64,000 bases of DNA, from NCBI GenBank assembly GCA_943737045.1, contig CALSFV010000001.1, forward strand, positions 1,640,001 to 1,704,000, in the 5' to 3' direction. This stretch comes from Parapristionchus giblindavisi (lineage: Eukaryota > Nematoda > Chromadorea > Rhabditida > Diplogasteridae). The position numbers and the translations under genes are program-made. The first letter of the stretch is position 1; every line of letters begins with the position of its first letter. Below the pieces are notes generated by a model. The model saw nothing but the letters and a program-made list of their open reading frames with translations, was not told where the DNA came from and ran no database searches. Positions 25,083 to 36,291 of this stretch are shown here, piece after piece.

Positions 25083-26189
25083 ACACTGGCCGGCCATTAT
25101 TCCCCTCGCGCGCTCAAGCCCCGCCCACTTTGATCTATACACTATACTCCCCCATGTATTCCTCCTTCCTCTCACACACAAATTGTTGTGATCTGCAATC
25201 CCCGTAAGAGTGCCCGTGTATCCATATTTTCTCCTCTCTTGTTCTTTACTGGCTTTAGACAATCCATACAGTATACCCTCGATTTCTACCGTATACCCGA
25301 TCGTTTTTTTTTGAATTCTCGCTCACTGTTTTTGTCCTACAACGATTGCGTACCCCTTGTTGACTTCTGAGTGCTCACACAGTAACCTCCTCTTCCTTTT
25401 CGTCTCACACTCAGTTATTGATTGATTGATTGGTTGACTGACTCTGGCAGACAATTTATTGATTTTTAAAATCATAGACATGTTTAATAATAAGAACTAA
25501 TAGCGAATGAGTGGAGTATTGTGTGGTCGATCGATATTCGTGCACAGTAGTATCGTATATACAGTAATAACCACGCACCACTCTATGGCTACAGTAGTAA
25601 TACCACGCCACCCACCGCACCCACTCATCCTCTAAGGCTACCGTAGTAAGACCGCACCACCACACCACTCTCCTCTATGGCATACGAGTATATTGATCGA
25701 TTTTTGCTCGTTTCTTTGCACACCGCCCACACACTCCTCTCATACACTTGGCATACACTTTTCCTCGTCTGATGTGTCTTTGCCTTTACGATGATCCTTA
25801 TTATACCCTCCACATAAGATATTATATTATGCATTCACATACTGCACACAATCACATTCATTTTTGTTCTCTCGTATGATGTCTAGTCTCTTTGCAATCG
25901 ATAAAATGGTTATATTCTTAGTATTGATTGATTTATTGATCTACGGTTCATGGCTGTGCACGTAATTGGCGTCATTCACACATTATCACTGCTGTACATG
26001 TGACATGAAATGCAAATTGATGGTGAAGTTGGGACGTAAAATTGATATTGTACCTAATTTGCAACTAAAATCCCATTTTTTACTTGTCGACGGACCTTCC
26101 CTCAAAAGAGTTATGTAACGGATATATCAAATCCCTCGATGTGTTTCATTGAAGGAATGAATTATTATTATTATTTATATTAATTTCAG
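25083..26189. other. intergenic region downstream of RBM25
   Basis: This stretch holds scattered (ATTG)n and TACCGTA/ACAGTA motifs typical of the window's introns and spacers. No coding sequence or RNA is recognisable. At 1.1 kb it is longer than usual for neighbouring genes in a nematode operon. Confidence 0.5.
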
Positions 26190-26196
26190 CCTGCAA

Positions 26197-29100
26197 ATGC
26201 AGCCACCTATGAGAGACTATCTGGCTCAAGTGACATTCTCTTGGCACTTGGCCAAAAAGTGATATGAACCGATCGGGCCCAAACCGTGCACAGTTGTAGT
26301 ATGGGCTGACATGAGCTCACAGACGGAGATTGGGTTCGTCATATCTGCAGCCTCGCTAAATATAGTAAGTTCGATGAAGTGTCATCAAAATTTCAAAGTT
26401 TACGGATTCGTTCGATATGTGTATATGACGAAGGGCAATAGTAAGCAGGTAAATTCCACCAAGTGTCATCCCGATCCAAAACCGTGAGACCCAGAAAAAA
26501 ATTTAAAAAGACATAAAAAAAGATTTTTCAATTTTATTTTATTTTTCCTACAATTGCCTATCGATGAGGGTCATTTTTTATTCCTTCAATTTGACGAGTA
26601 TTCATTAGTGTAACTATTTTATGAAAATGAATTAAAACAAATTGGGAAAAAGTTGCCTTATTCCCGAAAAGCCACGATTAATTTGCCTTTTTATCGCCAG
26701 CTGAGCGAATAAGCATTTACCGGTTACGGTTATGCAAATTCAAATTTTCAAAATTGATATTTTTTTCCGAAAAATAGTGTGATATTACTATTCAAATATT
26801 CAGATAACTAACAAATGATATAAGAAAACAATAATATAATACCCAAATCGAATGAAAACAAACAGTTATTGCCGAATTTTGAATTTCCGCATTTGCATTA
26901 CCGTATCCGGCACACGCTTAATCGGCTCAGTTTGCAATAAAAAGGCGAATTAATCGTGGTTTTTCGGGAATAAGGCAACTTTTTCCCTATTTGTTTTAAT
27001 TCATTTTCATACAGTAGTTACACTAATGAATACTCGTCAAATTGAAGGAATAAAAAATGACCCTCACCGATAGGCAATTGTAGGAAAAATAAAACAAAAT
27101 TGAAAAATATTTTTTATGTCTTTTTAAATTTTTTTCTGGGTCTCACGGTTTTGGATCGGGATGATACTTGGTGGAATTTACCTGCTTACTATTGCCCTTC
27201 GTCATATACACATATCGAACGAATCCGTAAACTTTGAAATTTTGATGACACTTCATCGAACTTACGATATTTAGCGAGGGTGCAGATATGACGAACCCAA
27301 ACTCCGTCTGTGAGCTCATGGCAGCCCATACTACAACTGTGCACGATTTGGGCCCGATCGGTTCGTATCACTTTTTGGCCAAGTGCCAAGCCATAAGCAA
27401 AATATGTTCACTGAGTCAGATAGTCTCTCCTATAGTGCTACGATGGGCTATCAGCTTGAGAAAGGTACTGTACCGTGGGACGGAGCATTTTTGGACCGTT
27501 ACGATTTCAGAACCACGAAAGCCCTATTTAAACCTTAAATTTTCAAGTGAAATCCCGAAATGTACCGTTCCAAAAATGTCTCTGTTTGATAAGGAAAATT
27601 TCAGAAATTGGGTAGTCCCATACCGATGGGAGTACGGTATTTGCCGTTTTATCGATCGATATATTGCAGACAGATGCGCTGCCACACTTTGAGTTGCTCT
27701 ATCGACGGGCGCTACAGTGCCTGACGTCGGAAGATGTGGTGGCGCAGCGGAGGTACGGTAGACATTTTGGGCGTTCAGTGGTATATCAGGGGTGTACTGT
27801 AAGTGTACGGTATGAGTTCTCTCACCTTTCCCCATTCCCATCCCCCTCACTTATAACAGTTTTGATATTTTCTTTGTTTGAGTGCCATTAAATCATCCAC
27901 ATGATTTATAGGCACTCAAACATTTTGAACATTATGAAGCATCCATGTGGTGTACGATAATTAAATAAATATACCATCACGGGGATCCCAGCAAGATGAG
28001 AACATGATACGGATTGATCAATCGTGGTGCTTACCTTTGTTGGCCAACCCGTTAATACCGCATAACTTGTTAGGTACCGGTATCGCGATGACGCGCTCGC
28101 GTGCGTCCTCGGCCGCCTGCTGACGCGGCGTGCGTTTGTCGAGATGGGCGTGGCTTGGCACGATGCCAACTCGCGTGTGCAGCGAAGCGCGCGCGGCAAA
28201 CCCGAAGACGTGCGCGGCGAGCTCAAATTCAACGTGTCCCATCAGGTATACGGTAGAATATCGATTTGTCCGTGATTCAGAGTACACATTTTTGTTCCAC
28301 TCACATTATCAGGACTATAAACTGGCCCGTAATTGTTATAAACCGACATTATTTCGCTAAACTTTCTGATTTTCACTATTTTTGCCACTTTTTCGCTGAA
28401 CTCTGCTAAAGTGTCCCGTTTTTATGAGCCAACCAATTTATAAACTAACCCGAACCCACACTGTGGATGCTCGAAAATGTATGATTCAGGGTGATCTGGT
28501 GGTCCTGGCGGGCACCTCTGATACGGTAGACGAATCGATCGGCGTGGATGTGATGAGAGTCGATCAGGATAAGGAAGGTACGGTAGCGGATTACTGTAGC
28601 TGTTGTAAGATTACGGTAGAGTACGGTAGCGCGTTGCAGAGGCGAAGGCACGCATCGATCGATTGAAGCGGGCGTTCACTCCGCTGGAGCGCGAGACGAT
28701 GCTGCGGTGGAAGACTGATAAGCAGAGGTGCAAAAAAATTTTTCTTGTGTTAAAATATTTTTGAAAATGCTCTCGCTCATTAGTATTTATGATCAACTGT
28801 CAATGAGAATCTGAATTTTTGATTATTACCGAATTTCGTATTGATTAATCAACGGCAATTATCGTATTCTCTGCTCTAATGATTGCAATTATTGATTGGC
28901 CTATTATAGTATTGATTGATTGTTGATTGAATTCCGTGATTATTGATTGATTATTGATTGAATTCTTTGATTCTTGATTGAATTCCTTGATTATTGATTG
29001 ATTATTGATTGAATTTCTTGAATATTGATTGATTATTGATTGAATTGAGATGGCGTTCGTTCTATCGTCACTGGTGCCTGAAGGAGGCGGTGCTGAAGGC

Positions 29101-29902
29101 CACCGGGCAGGGCATCAGCAAGGACCTGAGCAAGCTCGAGTTCAGACTGCGTGAGGAAGTCACGGAGGGTACGGTAGATTTGAGCGGTATACTGTAGTTA
29201 GGTCTAGCTTTGGGGTACTGTAGGCTTGTCCTAAGTCGTCGAGGGTACGATGGATATTTCAGAGTCACGTTACAATGGGTATTTTGGGCCGCTATGTACT
29301 GGGGTACGGTAGCTATCGTAGGATAGACTTGGCAAAGACACAGTATTTTTGTTAAGTCAGACTTGTTTCCAGATTCGATCGTTACCTCGACGGAGTACTA
29401 TCAGGATGGCGTTCTGCAGCCGCAATTCATCTTTGAGGAATCGAACATCGGAGAGGCGCATGTTGTGGCGGTGGGCAGAATACGGAGAGCCAACAGGTCG
29501 GTACGGTAGAATGGGTTACCGTAGCCAATGTTTATGGTTTGTGATGTCTAGAACTGTTGTTTGCATTATTTATATCGGGGTTTATGGTTCTTTGGCAAAT
29601 GGTACTTCAGGTTACAGACTATGTTATTATCTCATATTTTCTGCGATCGTTCAAGATAAGACTATTTTGCGATAATAATATTTTGTTTTCGATTCAAAAA
29701 TCGATATCTTTATCAAATAATATCTTTCCGCTTCCCTGTCAGATTTTAATTTGTAATAAATTTAAGTGATCCGCAATCGATCATGCCGTTCACCATGCTC
29801 GATCTACCGTACCTTCTCGAGCCAGCCACTGTGGAGAATACGTTAGATGACGATGCGCACGAATTCGCGATCTACGACGCGAAAACATGGAAGTCTTTCT
29901 AG
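26197..29902 (+). CDS. AASDHPPT-type 4'-phosphopantetheinyl transferase, exon 1 interrupted
   Basis: The enzyme moves the phosphopantetheine arm of CoA to a serine of acyl or aminoacyl carrier proteins in the cytosol. Coding pieces: 26,197-26,210 and 27,434-27,464 (one exon split by an insertion), 27,670-27,752, 28,074-28,245, 28,490-28,577, 28,640-28,727, 29,050-29,168, 29,373-29,496 and 29,767-29,902 (TAG). Phases agree throughout. Family landmarks in order: IVLRWAISL near the N-terminus, RSARGKP, FNVSHQGDLVVLAG, the magnesium-site GVDVM, then FYRHWCLKEAVLKATGQGIS with the catalytic Glu and Lys of WxxKEA, and FEESNIGEAHVVAV. The ATG at 26,197 follows TTTCAG by seven bases, suggesting a trans-spliced start. 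With the 1.2-kb element in place the exon cannot be read through normally, so the allele is probably defective unless an alternative start is used. Confidence 0.9.
26211..27429. mobile_element. palindromic TIR element inserted in a coding exon
   Basis: A 1,219-base near-palindrome begins GAGAGACTATCTGGCTCAAG and ends with its inverse, CAGATAGTCTCTC. CTAT directly before (26,207-26,210) and after (27,430-27,433) is the likely target duplication; it could be five bases, CCTAT. Removing the element and one CTAT rejoins the reading frame of the first exon exactly. The arms contain CAAAAAGTGATATGAACCGA, also seen in the palindrome at 49-51.8 kb (near 49,430 and 51,350). No transposase frame is visible. 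Confidence 0.9.
27895..27975 (+). mobile_element. LINE 3'-end remnant
   Basis: GTACGATAATTAAATAAATA and the preceding bases resemble the LINE tails at 22.6, 33.7, 41.2 and 47.3 kb. It lies in the transferase intron before exon 28,074. Confidence 0.5.
28900..29045 (+). repeat. tandem TTATTGATTGA repeats in intron
   Basis: Units of TTATTGATTGATTATTGATT alternate with GAATTCCTTG-like bases through the intron and end one base before the acceptor of the exon at 29,050. Confidence 0.8.
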
Positions 29903-30893
29903 GATGATATTTAACGTGTTTTCACGGCGGTTCAAGGACAGTAGTTAAGAGCGACTCGCAGTTTTTAAAAATCAGGATAAATTGTTCAACAAATGTCTTA
30001 CCACGAAAGTTCATTATTATATACGGTAATAGTTAGCGTAAGGGGAGAGAGCGACGCGACGCGCTCAACGACGCGCTGCGGTCCCTCCCCCCACATGCGT
30101 TCATCATCGAGTTCTACGAGTTATGTAGCATGCCGAGATGGCTTAGTGGTTAGAACTTTTGTCTGGCGATCCGAACCTCGTGGGTTCGAATCCCACCCGG
30201 TGCAAAACAACTTTGCCGATTTTTCGTAGTGCGGGAGGCTTCAAGACAAAGTTAAATGTAGGGATTTCCCTCCAGTGAACCGCCGTGGTTTTGTATACTT
30301 TGCTTATGGTGTATTATTTTTCTACATTGTTAAGGTGTAAAATAAAATACAGTAAAAATAAAATAAAATGTAAAACATTGCATAAATGATAGCACAATAA
30401 TAATAACAAGTAAAAATACCTTTATCAAGCTAAAAAAAACCAAAACCATTTTACGCGACTTGTGCCCGGTGAATACGTGTTTCTACCTCCTGCCTAATTC
30501 CCGAATCGCAAACTCCGGCGCCTATCAGTTAGCATTCTGACCACAGCTAGTCTAGGTCGAATCTAATGTGATAGGCCAAAAAAATCACTTATTTTTAACA
30601 ATGAAAGGATACTGTCATGTTCATCTCCTAGTGTGGAAGTCTCTAGAATTCTTCTCGTGTCGCCAGTCTTGTCTTGTGTCTTGTCTTAACTATATGACTG
30701 TAGGCTGCTCTGAAGTCGGCGAGGGTACAATGGATATTTCAGGGCTGTTGATGTTCTGTTTAGAAGAGGTAATAAACACGAGAAACATATTTATTTATTC
30801 TTTTCATAAAATGGAAAAGCGAATAGAATGTGAAATTATCCTGCGTGAATTTGGGAGACCTCAACCAGTTGATGTGAATATTAAAATAATAAC

Positions 30894-30930
<37 letters not shown>

Positions 30931-31399
30931 TATCAACGATTGGATACCGTAAGGACTATCGACCCTTTTGGCTTGCCCAAGTCGTCCTTGTGAAACAATG
31001 CTGAAAATGCCCTGAAATAATCTAAAATGAAGTGATATAATAAAAAATAATTTAATAATAATTCTCATGAATTTCGACAGCTAGTCGCCTCGTTTCGGGC
31101 GCTTTCTCTTCAACTTCAAACTCAAAAAGTGACCTTCTGTAGGGAGGCAAAAAGACGATTGTGATAATCGGAGCAATGAGCGGGGATAAATCTGAGATCT
31201 GAAATACAAAACGACCTGAACGGCTTTGTTAATGCGAAGCTACACTTTCGTGGCGTTCGACCACATGTGACTGTGATATATTTTGCATGGCTAGTGTTAG
31301 ACAGAGATGTTTCCTGTGCCCATGCTGTGGTTTGAATCTCAGCCCTAGTCACACTCTCTCAATTGTTTTTGCTAGAAAGTGTGGCCAGAGAGGAGATTT
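29903..31399. other. intergenic region with no clear gene
   Basis: A coding-looking piece at about 30,054-30,120 (frame reading ALNDALRSLPPHAFIIEFYE) has no start, stop or partner exon. A tRNA-like sequence follows it. An (AAT)n tract lies at 30,895-30,931. Nothing else was recognised. Confidence 0.5.
30129..30204 (+). tRNA. tRNA-like sequence, degenerate
   Basis: TGGCTTAGTGGTTAGAA fits a D-arm/A-box, and GTGGGTTCGAATCCCAC is a perfect T-arm with B-box. The acceptor and anticodon stems pair poorly (the anticodon would be GGC), so this is more likely a tRNA-derived relic than a working gene. Confidence 0.35.
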
Positions 31400-31532
31400 T
31401 CAAATTAGCTGTTACTTTTAGCTAATTTTACCCTCTTCATTGACAATACACTCTCGCAGACAAAGAAAGCGAGAGAATATTTTCAGAGCGGAGAATTTCA
31501 GATTATCTCAGAGTGTCACTTTACCGCAAACA
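31400..31532. mobile_element. 115-base MITE, degraded copy
   Basis: The inverted cores TAGCTAATTTTACCCTCTTC and GCGGAGAATTTCAGATTATC and the central ACTCTCGCAGACAAAGAAAG match the family. It overlaps the 3' end of the chemoreceptor gene. Confidence 0.55.
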
Positions 31533-34197
31533 CGCCATATTCCGCGATGGGATCGTGCCAGACATCGGTGATGCCTAGTGCGAAGAAGACTGCAGAACCA
31601 ATCGAGGAGATGGGCAGTAGCGAATTTAGGGTTAATACCTGAATTTTATGTCATTTGCTATTTCGCTATAATAATTAATAATAAAATTATTTTTCTTGGA
31701 CAAAAGAAAATAACGATATTCTGTGTAAGAAGAACGAAGAAAATATAGTAATATCTAGATCACAGTGATTATTCCGCTGTTTGCGGATACTGGTATATCA
31801 GTATATCTGTAGCATCGTATTGATGCTACAATAAGTGTTAACAGTTCGACGTTTACAAGTCATTTTGTCTCATTATAATGCAATGCAAAAAGGAATAAAA
31901 TGCATGAAAAATAAGTTTAGGATACTCACAAAAACGAATTGCCTATGAAGTCCTGCCGTTTTTTCGCTGAAGTGGTCTCGATTTATTCTGAGATGTCTCA
32001 GGATACGAGATCTGTGGAAAGTACAATGCGAACAGAGAAATGAGACTTCAAAGGCTAATTTGAAACTCTGCGCTCTGGCAATACACTCTCGCTTTCTTTG
32101 TCTACGAGAGAATGTTGAACGAGCGGAGAGGAAAATTAACTCGCGGTATGCCTTTCAATATGTTGCATGGAGCAATCTTGTTGTTAGAAGCGACAATAAG
32201 CTTCAGTATATCCGAATTGAGATGGAAGGATGAATTTGTGAAGATAGTCGGGCCAGGCTTTATCAACGTTGCACGCAACAAAGATCAGTGGAACCATATC
32301 ATGTCACTACAGATCCGGTGACCCACCGCTTAGTTGATCTCGATAAAGTGTTTAAATGTAAATGTAAATGTAATATGAAAAAAAGTTTGTCTTTACTCTC
32401 AAAATCACCGGCAGAAATAAAAAAAAAAAAAAAAGAACCTTCGTACCTGTAGAAAAGGATCGGCGTGTAAACCGGAACGATAGCGAGAAAGATGAAATAC
32501 ACGAAAACCTTTCCTCCAGGAGAGCCTATGTCGTCAATTCCTTTAATAATAATACGGTGTTATTTATTTGTCTTGTCTAATTTGATTGATTCAAAATGTA
32601 TTTATTGTTAGCGTTTCTCCATCACTCATTGAAAACTTGGCAAAATTCCAGATAAAATACGTTATGCGTGACGTAGCGGCCGAAACACCATAAAGCACAT
32701 TATTAACTAATATATCACTCTCATAATCTATTCCTAACGTGCAAGTTAACCCAATTATAGTACATCTAATTACATTACTAATTTAATGGTGAACCATGGT
32801 GTACTCTCATTGTGCCTGCGCTCGCTCACTTTGAGTACTCTCTTTTTTTCTTTTTCTCTGTCCCACTATGACCGCGCTCCAAACGCTGTGAACAGATTTT
32901 CAGTTTTCCAATTTTATTAATCACAATATTGTGTGCTTTTGGGAATCTATGAATGGAAGCGATCACTCTACCGTGTATCATAGTATTAGTGTTGTTGTAT
33001 TCTGGATACAGTGACAGTAACTTCGAACGAATGAAATCGTCATCCCCACGAGCACTTATGTTTCCGATCTGTGAAAGCGTTTATGTGATTCATTCGTGAT
33101 TCTCACAATCAATATGCTGAATTATCATAAAAAATCATGTATGGTATGCAGAATATCTTTTGCTATCTTTCTGGCCTCACAGTTTATTCGCGAAAATATT
33201 CGTGGGACCTTTAATGTCACTCAGTATGTTTGCATCGATTCTTAAAGGAAATATTAAAAATGCATTATCTACTTGATTTAACAACAGTGTTCCATGAATT
33301 TGCACTACATTCTTCGCTAACAAAGGACTAATCTCATGCAGACTTAGTTGAGAAAAAAATTTATAACCCAGCCGACAAATTGTTTAAAATTTAAAAAAAA
33401 ACAAAAAAAACGAAAAAAAATAGTTACCATCATCGGAGCTGGATAGACAAATGCGAATATCGTGAGCATTATGACGCTTCGAGTCCTTACTTTGGTCGAC
33501 AGAATCGCGTAACGGTAGTAAAAAGAGAAAGTTGTTAGCGCTAACTGCAACACAACAGAGATTACAAATTGGGTGAAAACATTACTGGATAATAGATATG
33601 TATGATATTTCGAAGAATGATGGTATACGCCTCTACCTATTTCACGAAAATAATTTTATCGCTGTTGTCACATTTATTCAATGTAAGATGAATAAATTTA
33701 AATAAATAAATAAATAAATAATGTATGCATCACTCACCCCGGAGAACAGACAGTAAATTAGACATGACACTAATACATAACAAAATGTTCCTGATATTGA
33801 TTGGCAAGGGCCTAATGGCATATAAATAATTGAACTTCCTACGTTGACTACCCTGAAAGTATTTAATTTCATCGTTAGACAGCAGTAAATCCACGCTCAG
33901 AGCATGCTCCGTTCTGACAATACTCTCTCGTTGACGAAGGAAGCGAGAGAGCGTTGCGAGAGCGGAGAGTGTCAAATTAGCTCGGAGTGTGCCTTTATTA
34001 TCGTACCTTTGCATTTGGAAGAAAGTCAAAGTCGAACTCGTTAGTTCGCAAATAATGCTTCCACAGATGAGAATATTGTAATTTCCCATAGATTTTGGAG
34101 AATAGTTTAGAATCGAAATGAGTAGGAGGAGGTTTAACGCCATTGCTGGGATGTCGACAAGAATGTGGAAGGCCTTGACGTACTGCTCGATTTCCAT
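31516..34197 (-). CDS. seven-transmembrane chemoreceptor, Str/Srd type
   Basis: Nematode chemoreceptors of this superfamily are G-protein-coupled receptors of ciliated sensory neurons. Seven exons with agreeing phases: 34,007-34,197, 33,738-33,852, 33,428-33,544, 32,972-33,068, 32,447-32,540, 31,930-32,011 and 31,516-31,638 (TGA), giving 272 residues. Hydrophobic segments appear in order: ALNLLLLISIL (TM1), NILICGSIICELTSS (TM2), the IYMPLGPC block and CYVLVSCLIYCLF (TM3), VIMLTIFAFVYPAPM (TM4), VFVYFIFLAIVPVYTPILFY (TM5), FVFVLTLNSLLPISSI (TM6) and a C-terminal hydrophobic stretch. SFYYRY after TM3, SLYPEYN in the second outer loop and the FSEKTAGLHRQ run before TM6 are typical. The start ATG lies eight bases after a T-rich TTTAG acceptor. 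Introns 1 and 2 hold a MITE and a LINE tail. No frame break is seen, though the C-terminal tail is short. Confidence 0.87.
32046..32157. mobile_element. 115-base MITE copy
   Basis: TTCAAAGGCTAATTTGAAAC at the left and AATTAACTCGCGGTATGCCTTT at the right are inverted, with the central CTCTCGCTTTCTTTGTC stem. Confidence 0.75.
33090..33222. mobile_element. half copy of the tRNA-carrying TIR element family
   Basis: GATTCATTCGTGATTCTCAC and, at the right end, GAAAATATTCGTGGGACCTT match the right part of the element at 61,174-61,518. Other partial copies lie at 3,165-3,480 and 46,490-46,612. It lies in the chemoreceptor intron between 33,069 and 33,427. Confidence 0.6.
33660..33722 (+). mobile_element. 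LINE 3'-end fragment with (AAAT)n tail
   Basis: GTTGTCACATTTATTCAATG followed by (AAAT)n is the 3' end of the LINE seen inverted at 47,263-48,503. It lies in intron 2 of the receptor gene. Confidence 0.7.
33890..33998. mobile_element. 115-base MITE copy in receptor intron 1
   Basis: The stem CTCTCTCGTTGACGAAGGAA with its inverse and the right end AATTAGCTCGGAGTGTGCCTTT identify the family. Confidence 0.75.
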
Positions 34198-34235
34198 AGT
34201 TTCTGGCTAAAAAAAATGGAATAAACACATTTCTT

Positions 34236-34350
34236 AAAGGCACACCCCATTATTTTATCGTCCGCTCTTGCCACAATCTCTCGCGGACAAAGAAAGCGAG
34301 AGAGCGTGGTTTAAACGTAGGGTTTCAAATTTGCTCGGAGTGTGCCTTTA
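34236..34350. mobile_element. 115-base MITE copy
   Basis: Ends AAAGGCACACCCCATTATTT and TTTGCTCGGAGTGTGCCTTT are inverted around CTCTCGCGGACAAAGAAAGC. It lies immediately upstream of the receptor's first exon. Confidence 0.8.
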
Positions 34351-34468
34351 AGCAAGAAACAATGATATTTGAATAACAAATGTACAAGTAAATTGATTTT
34401 AATAAAAATAACGCCTAGAACACAGCTCTCATTTTACTACAGATAAGAATTAGCGAAACTGCCATTAA

Positions 34469-34572
34469 AAGTACACCCCAAGCTAGTTTCACACTCCTCA
34501 TTGGCAATTCTCTCGCGTAGACAGAGAAAGCGAGAGCGTGAGTTTCAAATTAGCTCGGGTGCGCCTATAATG
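34469..34572. mobile_element. 115-base MITE copy
   Basis: AAAGTACACCCCAAGCTAGT and AAATTAGCTCGGGTGCGCCT are inverted, with the usual CTCTCGCGTAGACAGAGAAA centre. Confidence 0.75.
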
Positions 34573-35206
34573 CAGAGAGGTCTGTGAGAAAACGTCAGAC
34601 AAAACGGGAATTGAACACTTCTTAGTGCTTGCATCGATCGAAAACTATTTGTATGTAACGATATACAAAATGTTTTCAATTTACTACATATAATCGTTCT
34701 TATAAGAATATAACGGTCATAATACCATGAAACTTCATCATAACTGACGTTTGAAATTTGCACAATATTATCAATTTAAATTATTTATTTTAATTGGAAA
34801 ACATACGATGGTTAGTTAGCATGCATGCAAATGTTAATTAGAAATTTTAATAATATATAAATTATAACAATAAGTATTTAAACTCGGCTTGTGGTGCTGC
34901 TGCCTCATGACACCGCGCAACGAGACAATGCACGAAACCAGTGAAGTGTTATATTTAACACTTTTTGTATTATTTTAACGTGTGTAAAACAAAAAAATTT
35001 AAAAAAAAGTAATAAAGTAATGCTAAATAAATAATAATAAATAATAAAATAATGTGATACAGACAGCTCTTCAATCAGAGTTTCAAATTTTCAAAGATCA
35101 AAATTCCCGAAAAAACTGATCTTTCATGTTTGATCTTTGAGCCTATTTATCTTGGATCTTTTATTAACCTGACTATTTCCTATGCTATTGCCACATATGA
35201 TCATGT
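34573..35206. other. AT-rich spacer
   Basis: No gene was recognised. The segment 35,088-35,150 contains several GATCAAA/TGATCTTTGA motifs. Confidence 0.5.
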
Positions 35207-35279
35207 GGTCTCATGGTGTAGTGGTTATCACGTCTGCTTTACACGCAGAAGCTCGCCGGTTCGATCCCGTCCGGGACCT
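35207..35279 (+). tRNA. tRNA-Val (anticodon TAC)
   Basis: A 73-base cloverleaf: acceptor GGTCTCA pairs with CGGGACC (one mismatch and one G-T pair); the D-arm is GGTGTAGTGGTTATCACG; the anticodon stem TCTGC/GCAGA encloses TTTACAC, giving anticodon TAC; the T-arm is GCCGGTTCGATCCCGTC with one mismatched pair. A run of five T from the discriminator base onward could terminate RNA polymerase III. The mismatches leave open that it is an ageing copy. Confidence 0.82.
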
Positions 35280-35283
35280 TTTT

Positions 35284-35969
35284 GTTTTGCTTCTATGGTT
35301 TTCTCAATAAAACAAAATTATTTATTTTTTAGGTCTAATTAATATTAACTCGGATGTAGAAATTATGCTAAGATGATGTGTATTTGCTCAAAAGGGAGCT
35401 CAAAAATTATTGATTGATTGAATTTCTCTTTCGAACCCTTGTATACAACCCTTATAGTTAGCGGTAAGTGTAACGAAATCCTTAGCAGAACGGATTTCAC
35501 ATCCTTGCTAAGGTTTGAAATGCTTAATCGACTGATGGAGAGCTAGATGGAGAAAGTTCGATGCCCACTTGGGAGTAAACTCTTTTGCTACTACTCTTTT
35601 GCTCACAATCTCGCTAACCTCTTAACATTTGCCAAGTGTTCATGAATATTTTTGATGGAATACAGAAATAAAATAAATAAAGTAACAATAATCATAATAA
35701 TTTTATTTTATAATAATTTTTTTAAAAACACGGTAAATGAATAAATTATTTAGATGGGTGATGAATATGACAGCATGAAACATGAAGATTGAAGAATGAG
35801 AATGAGATTGTCGGGATAAGTGAGAGAGTTACTCAATACAAGTGAATGCCTAAATACAATTATCAATCACTTGTTGATTTGGTAATTGGCCTTTTGCATG
35901 CTTTCCAACTACCATGATAAACTTTCTAATATCGAACTCGCAATGCCCATTAGGGGGGGGGGGGGTTCT
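35284..35969. other. AT-rich spacer
   Basis: No gene was recognised. A run of G (35,954-35,966) lies near the outer end of the next inverted duplication. Confidence 0.5.
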
Positions 35970-36291
35970 ACTGCACCCTATGGCCGTAACAATGTTCCTC
36001 TCTAGAAATACGGTGTGTAGTATTGAGTATTTACATTATAATAATTTAGAAAATTCACAATTTGTTCTTTCAATTTATCGGTAGTATTTACACATATTGA
36101 ATATACACGTTTCTTCGAATAACTAGAACAAAATGTTGACGATAAAATGAACAATATAGATGAATTACTGATATTACTTAGAGGTTTAAGGGTTTTGTGG
36201 AATATTGCATGACAACTTTCAATTGTCGATAGCCTTGATCATAAATACAAGTATAATTAGAAACATAATTTGTGCAATCGCAACTTTTTCA

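Noticed and set aside
30054..30120. Coding-like GC-rich piece reading DALNDALRSLPPHAF
   Set aside because: Looks exonic, with faint resemblance to a Sec23-type region, but no acceptor, donor, start or partner exon supports it.
31228..31348. Further tRNA-like sequence (GTTTGAATCTC)
   Set aside because: Only a weak B-box, with no matching arms.
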